The notes beneath the pieces are model-generated. The model had not been told where the DNA came from. It saw nothing but the letters and a program-made list of their open reading frames with translations, and did not search any database. Shown in pieces: positions 60,867 through 64,000 of a stretch of DNA of 64,000 bases (the stretch's first letter is position 1; the number at the start of each line of letters is the position of its first letter). Origin of the DNA: Phyllobacteriaceae bacterium (lineage in GTDB: Bacteria > Pseudomonadota > Alphaproteobacteria > Rhizobiales > Rhizobiaceae); assembly GCA_016711085.1 (NCBI GenBank), contig JADJTR010000012.1:248001-312000 (forward strand), read 5' to 3'. Both the position numbers and the translations under genes were made by a program.

Positions 60867-62662
60867 ATGACGACCGACATTCGCAGGATACTGCGCCGCG
60901 CAGTCACAGACATGGCGTTGTTTTCCCTGGCGATCAGCATATTGCTTCTCGCCACACCGCTCTACCTCCTGCAGATTTACGACCGGGTGTTGTCGGCATC
61001 GAGCGTCGATACGCTGGCTTTCCTCAGCCTGATCGTCGTCGCCGCCCTGATCGTCAACGGACTCCTCGACGAAGTCCGCGCGCGCTACGCCAACCGGTTG
61101 GCGCTGCGGCTGGAAAAGGCGTTTTCCGGATTGGCCTTTCGCGCCGCGCTGACCGGACCCGGCGCAGCCGCCGGCGATCCCGGGCCGCTGCGCGACCTGA
61201 CGATGATTCGGGGTTTCCTCAATTCCCGCGTCGGCTTTTCGCTTTTCGATTTGCCGTTCACGCCGATTTTCCTGTTCATCCTGTTCCTCATCCATCCGGC
61301 GCTTTTCTATCTGGCGCTCGGCGGCATGGCGCTGCTGATCCTGATTGCGTGGTTGAACCGGATGGCGACCGTCGAGCCCGGTCGTCTCGCCAACGAGGCG
61401 ACACAGGCCGCCAGCCAGATTTCCCAGAGTTTTGCGCGAAATCAGGAGACTGTGAAAGTGCTCGGCATGCTCGATGCGGCATCGCGGCGCTGGGGCGATC
61501 GCTTCGCCGACGCGGCGCTCGCCGCCGATCGGTTCGCCGATATCAATTCACGCTGGGGCGGCGTGTCGCGAACGTTGCGCCAGATTCTGCAAAGCGCCAT
61601 CCTCGGCGTCGGCGCCTGGCTCGTTCTCAACCGCGAAATGACCGCCGGCATGATCTTCGCATCGTCGATCATTTCCGGCAGGGCGCTCACGCCCCTCGAT
61701 CAGATCATCAATGGCTGGCGACCGATCGTCGATGCGCAGGCCGCGTGGAAGCGATTGAAAACCTCGATCGCCCAACGCGCCGCATCGGAAAATATCGAAT
61801 CCACCGAGCTACCCGCGCCGACAGGAAATGTGGCGGTGGAGAACCTCGTCTATTTCCCGCCCGGGACCGAATCGTCGGCGCAACCCCTGATCAAACGCTT
61901 GTCCTTCGCCGTCAACGCCGGAGACACCGTCGCCGTAATCGGTCCGAGCCGGGCCGGAAAATCGACGCTGATGCGATTGATCGTCGGCGCGATCTCGCCG
62001 CGCACCGGGACGGTGCGGCTGGATGGCGCGGACATTGCCGCCTGGCCATCCGACAAACTCGGCCGCCACATCGGCTACATGGCGCAGGACGTCGAGTTGT
62101 TTTCGGGAACGATCGCCGAGAACATCGCCCGTTTCGATCCCGGCGCCAAGGACGCCGACGTGATCGCGGCGGCAAGGCTGTCGGGATCCCATGACATCAT
62201 CCAGGCGCAACCCAAGGGGTACGACACGCCGGTCGGTCCGCTCGGCCAGCGTCTTTCGGGCGGCGAACGCCAGCGGGTGGCGCTCGCCCGCGCTTTCTAC
62301 GGCGATCCACGGCTGATCGTGCTCGACGAACCCAACGCCAATCTCGATCAGGAAGGCGAAGCGTCGCTGGAAAAATCCGTGCTGGAAGCAAAGCCCGCGG
62401 CGCCACGGTGCTGATCGTGACGCACCGGCCATCCATCGCGGCGCGCTGCGACAAGACCATGGTGATGCGCGATGGACAGATCGAGCAGTTCGGCCCGTCC
62501 CAGGACGTGTTGCGCAAACTGGCCGCGCCCGCCGCCCCGCGCCCGCCGCAATCGCAGGTCATGCCAACGCCGAGCGGCCCGCCGGCTCCGCCGCCCGGCA
62601 GCGCACCAGCGGGTGCGCGATTCATCCCGAGCGTCGTCGCAAAGATGAGTGAAAAGGAATGA
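60867..62662 (+). CDS. Type I secretion ABC transporter (PrtD-like), frameshifted
   Basis: About 598 residues when repaired. A membrane domain of six helices (LFSLAISILLLATPLYLLQI and PFTPIFLFILFLIHPALFYL) is followed by an ATPase: Walker A GPSRAGKST near 359, signature LSGGERQRVALARA, Walker B RLIVLDEPNANLD. The frame breaks at 62391-62396. Frame 1 stops at 62414; adding a base gives LEAKARGATVLIVTHRPSIA, restoring the switch His. It overlaps the HlyD-type gene by 4 bases. It exports proteins with C-terminal signals across both membranes; no RTX substrate is in this window. Confidence 0.88.
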
Positions 62663-63989
62663 GCGCCACCATTGCCTTGCCGGAAGAACCGGCGTCCTTC
62701 GAGGCCCGGCTGCCTTCAGGTTTTGGCGGCATACCGTTCGCCGGTTATCTCACCATCGCGGTTTTCGCCGCCGGTTTCGGTTTTGGGCGGCGACCGCGCC
62801 GCTGTCCGGCGCGGCGATCGCGCCGGGCGTCGTCGCCGCCGCCGGAGCCAATATCGCCATCCAGCATCTCGAAGGCGGCATTGTCCGCGAAGTGCCGGTG
62901 CGCGAGGGCGACCGCGTCGCCGCCGGCGCGCCGCTGCTGGTTCTCGACACGACGCGGCCCAACGCCGACCTCAACCGTCTGGCGCGCCAGCTTTTGGCGT
63001 TTGAGGCCCGCACCGCGCGCCTGATCGCCGAACGCAGCGGTGCGGCGGCGATGATCAAGCCGGAAGCGTTTTCCACCCTCGATGCCGATGCGCAATCGGC
63101 GTGGAACGATCAGGAGACGGAATTCATCGCCCGTTTCGCCCGCTTCAACGCGGAGCACGAAATTCTCAACCAGCGTGTCGCCGCCCTCGAAGAGGCCGTC
63201 ATCGGACTGCGCGCCCAAAAGACGGCCGCCGACGAGCAATTGACGCTGGTGAAGGAAGAAATCGAACGCAAAAAGGAGCTTCTCGACAAGGGGCTGACCA
63301 ACCGGTCCGAATACACCAATCTTTTGAGCGCCCAGGCCGAACTGATCGGCCAAGCCGGGGCATTGCAATCGCAGATTGCGTCTTCCGCCAACCAGATCAG
63401 CGAGAGCCGCCAGCAGATCGAAAGAGCGACGACGGCGCGGGTCGAGCAGGCCGGCGCCGAACTCAATGAAGTGCGCATCAAGATTGCCGATATCGAGGAG
63501 CAAATCCGCTCCGCCCGCGACGTGCTCGAGCGCACGACGGTACGCGCGCCGACGGCGGCCATCGTGGTGCGCGCCATGTACAACTCGCCGGGATCGGTCA
63601 TCAGGCCGGGCGAACCGGTCGTCGAACTGCTGCCGACAACCGACGAATTGCTGATCGAGGCGCGCGTGCGCCCGCAGGACATCGATTCGGTCAGGATCGG
63701 GCAGGATGCGCGGCTGAATTTCACTGCCTTCAACGCGCGCATGACACCGCAGGTGCCGGGCACGGTGACCTATTTGTCGGCTGACCGCCTGATCGATCCG
63801 GCGACGCAGGAATCCTACTACACGGCGCGAATCCGCATTGCCGAGGATTTGCCGCCGGAAGTGCAAAAGGACCGCATTTACCCGGGCATGCCGGTCGAGG
63901 CCTTCATCTCCACCGGCGATCGCACCTTCGTCGAATATCTGGTGCAGCCGATCCGCGACTCGTTCAACCGGGCTTTCCGCGAACGCTGA
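62659..63989 (+). CDS. HlyD-family type I secretion membrane-fusion protein (PrtE-like), frameshifted near the N-terminus
   Basis: About 443 residues when repaired. A cytoplasmic start (MSATIALPEEPASFEARLPS) leads into a membrane helix (FAGYLTIAVFAAGFGF) where the frame breaks at the T-run 62781-62784. One more T continues it as WAATAPLSGAAIAPGVVAA. The periplasmic part has the lipoyl half-motif IQHLEGGIVREVPVREGDRV, a long coiled coil (about 100-280) and the beta-barrel end GMPVEAFISTGDRTFVEYLV. It bridges the ABC exporter to a TolC-type channel. It ends close to the window edge. Confidence 0.88.
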
Positions 63990-64000
63990 TCGCACTCACC

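Overview
The window is GC-rich and densely coded, and it looks like the chromosome of an alphaproteobacterium of the order Hyphomicrobiales (Rhizobiales). The evidence is family content. It has a Ros/MucR regulator, a stand-alone DnaA-domain-IV protein paired with a DUF6456 protein, DUF5330 next to sufE, a TIGR03808 Tat-exported repeat protein, a rhizobial-type (ReAV-like) asparaginase and a betICBA operon. No plasmid, phage or IS genes were seen.

Layout. 1-13.7 kb is mostly housekeeping: a sensor histidine kinase, sufE, DnaA-like/DUF6456, mucR, an NhaD antiporter, oligopeptidase B, two c-type cytochromes, Fe/Mn superoxide dismutase, a branched-chain-type aminotransferase and a haloacid dehalogenase. 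13.7-25.9 kb holds a HerA-like ATPase, both methylmalonyl-CoA mutase subunits, an AbrB/Doc toxin-antitoxin pair, CorA, a 263-bp repeat element with terminal inverted repeats, a GreA-like factor, TIGR03808, asparaginase, an SDR and a thiolase. 26.0-31.7 kb is an accessory operon of four unfamiliar genes: a membrane-anchored protein with a run of 31 glycines and CshA/cadherin-like repeats, two paralogous ~390-residue proteins with an aegerolysin-like segment, and between them a helical protein. I regard it as the best candidate for an undescribed system, possibly a multi-component pore-forming or surface toxin. 32.2-37.5 kb is betI-betC-betA-betB (choline-O-sulfate to glycine betaine), followed by tRNA-Pro(CGG). 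37.8-41.2 kb encodes two secreted DUF11-type surface proteins.

41.4-57.3 kb is one nearly gap-free leftward gene train of 13 genes: a class III aminotransferase, two phytoene-dehydrogenase-like FAD enzymes, a GcvT-like protein, two Rieske oxygenase alpha subunits, a polyamine-type ABC transporter with two binding proteins, a DMSP-lyase-like cupin and an amidohydrolase. It diverges from a BetI-like TetR regulator. The operator-like site TTGA-N8-TCAA in the divergent region also lies upstream of betI, which ties the two regions together. The train probably imports and oxidatively dismantles an unidentified betaine-like or polyamine-like N-methylated compound. 58.2-64 kb has an N-methyltransferase-like protein, a TerC-family protein, a class I aldolase with an internal deletion, and a type I secretion ABC/HlyD pair.

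Eight genes carry a single frameshift that restores a conserved protein when one base is added or removed, often at a short homopolymer. One of them (the DUF11 protein) carries its own proof, because an intact tandem repeat copy has one more G. I therefore suspect consensus indels in the assembly rather than eight independent pseudogenes, but the sequence alone cannot decide this. All functional calls come from reading the sequence; no searches were run.
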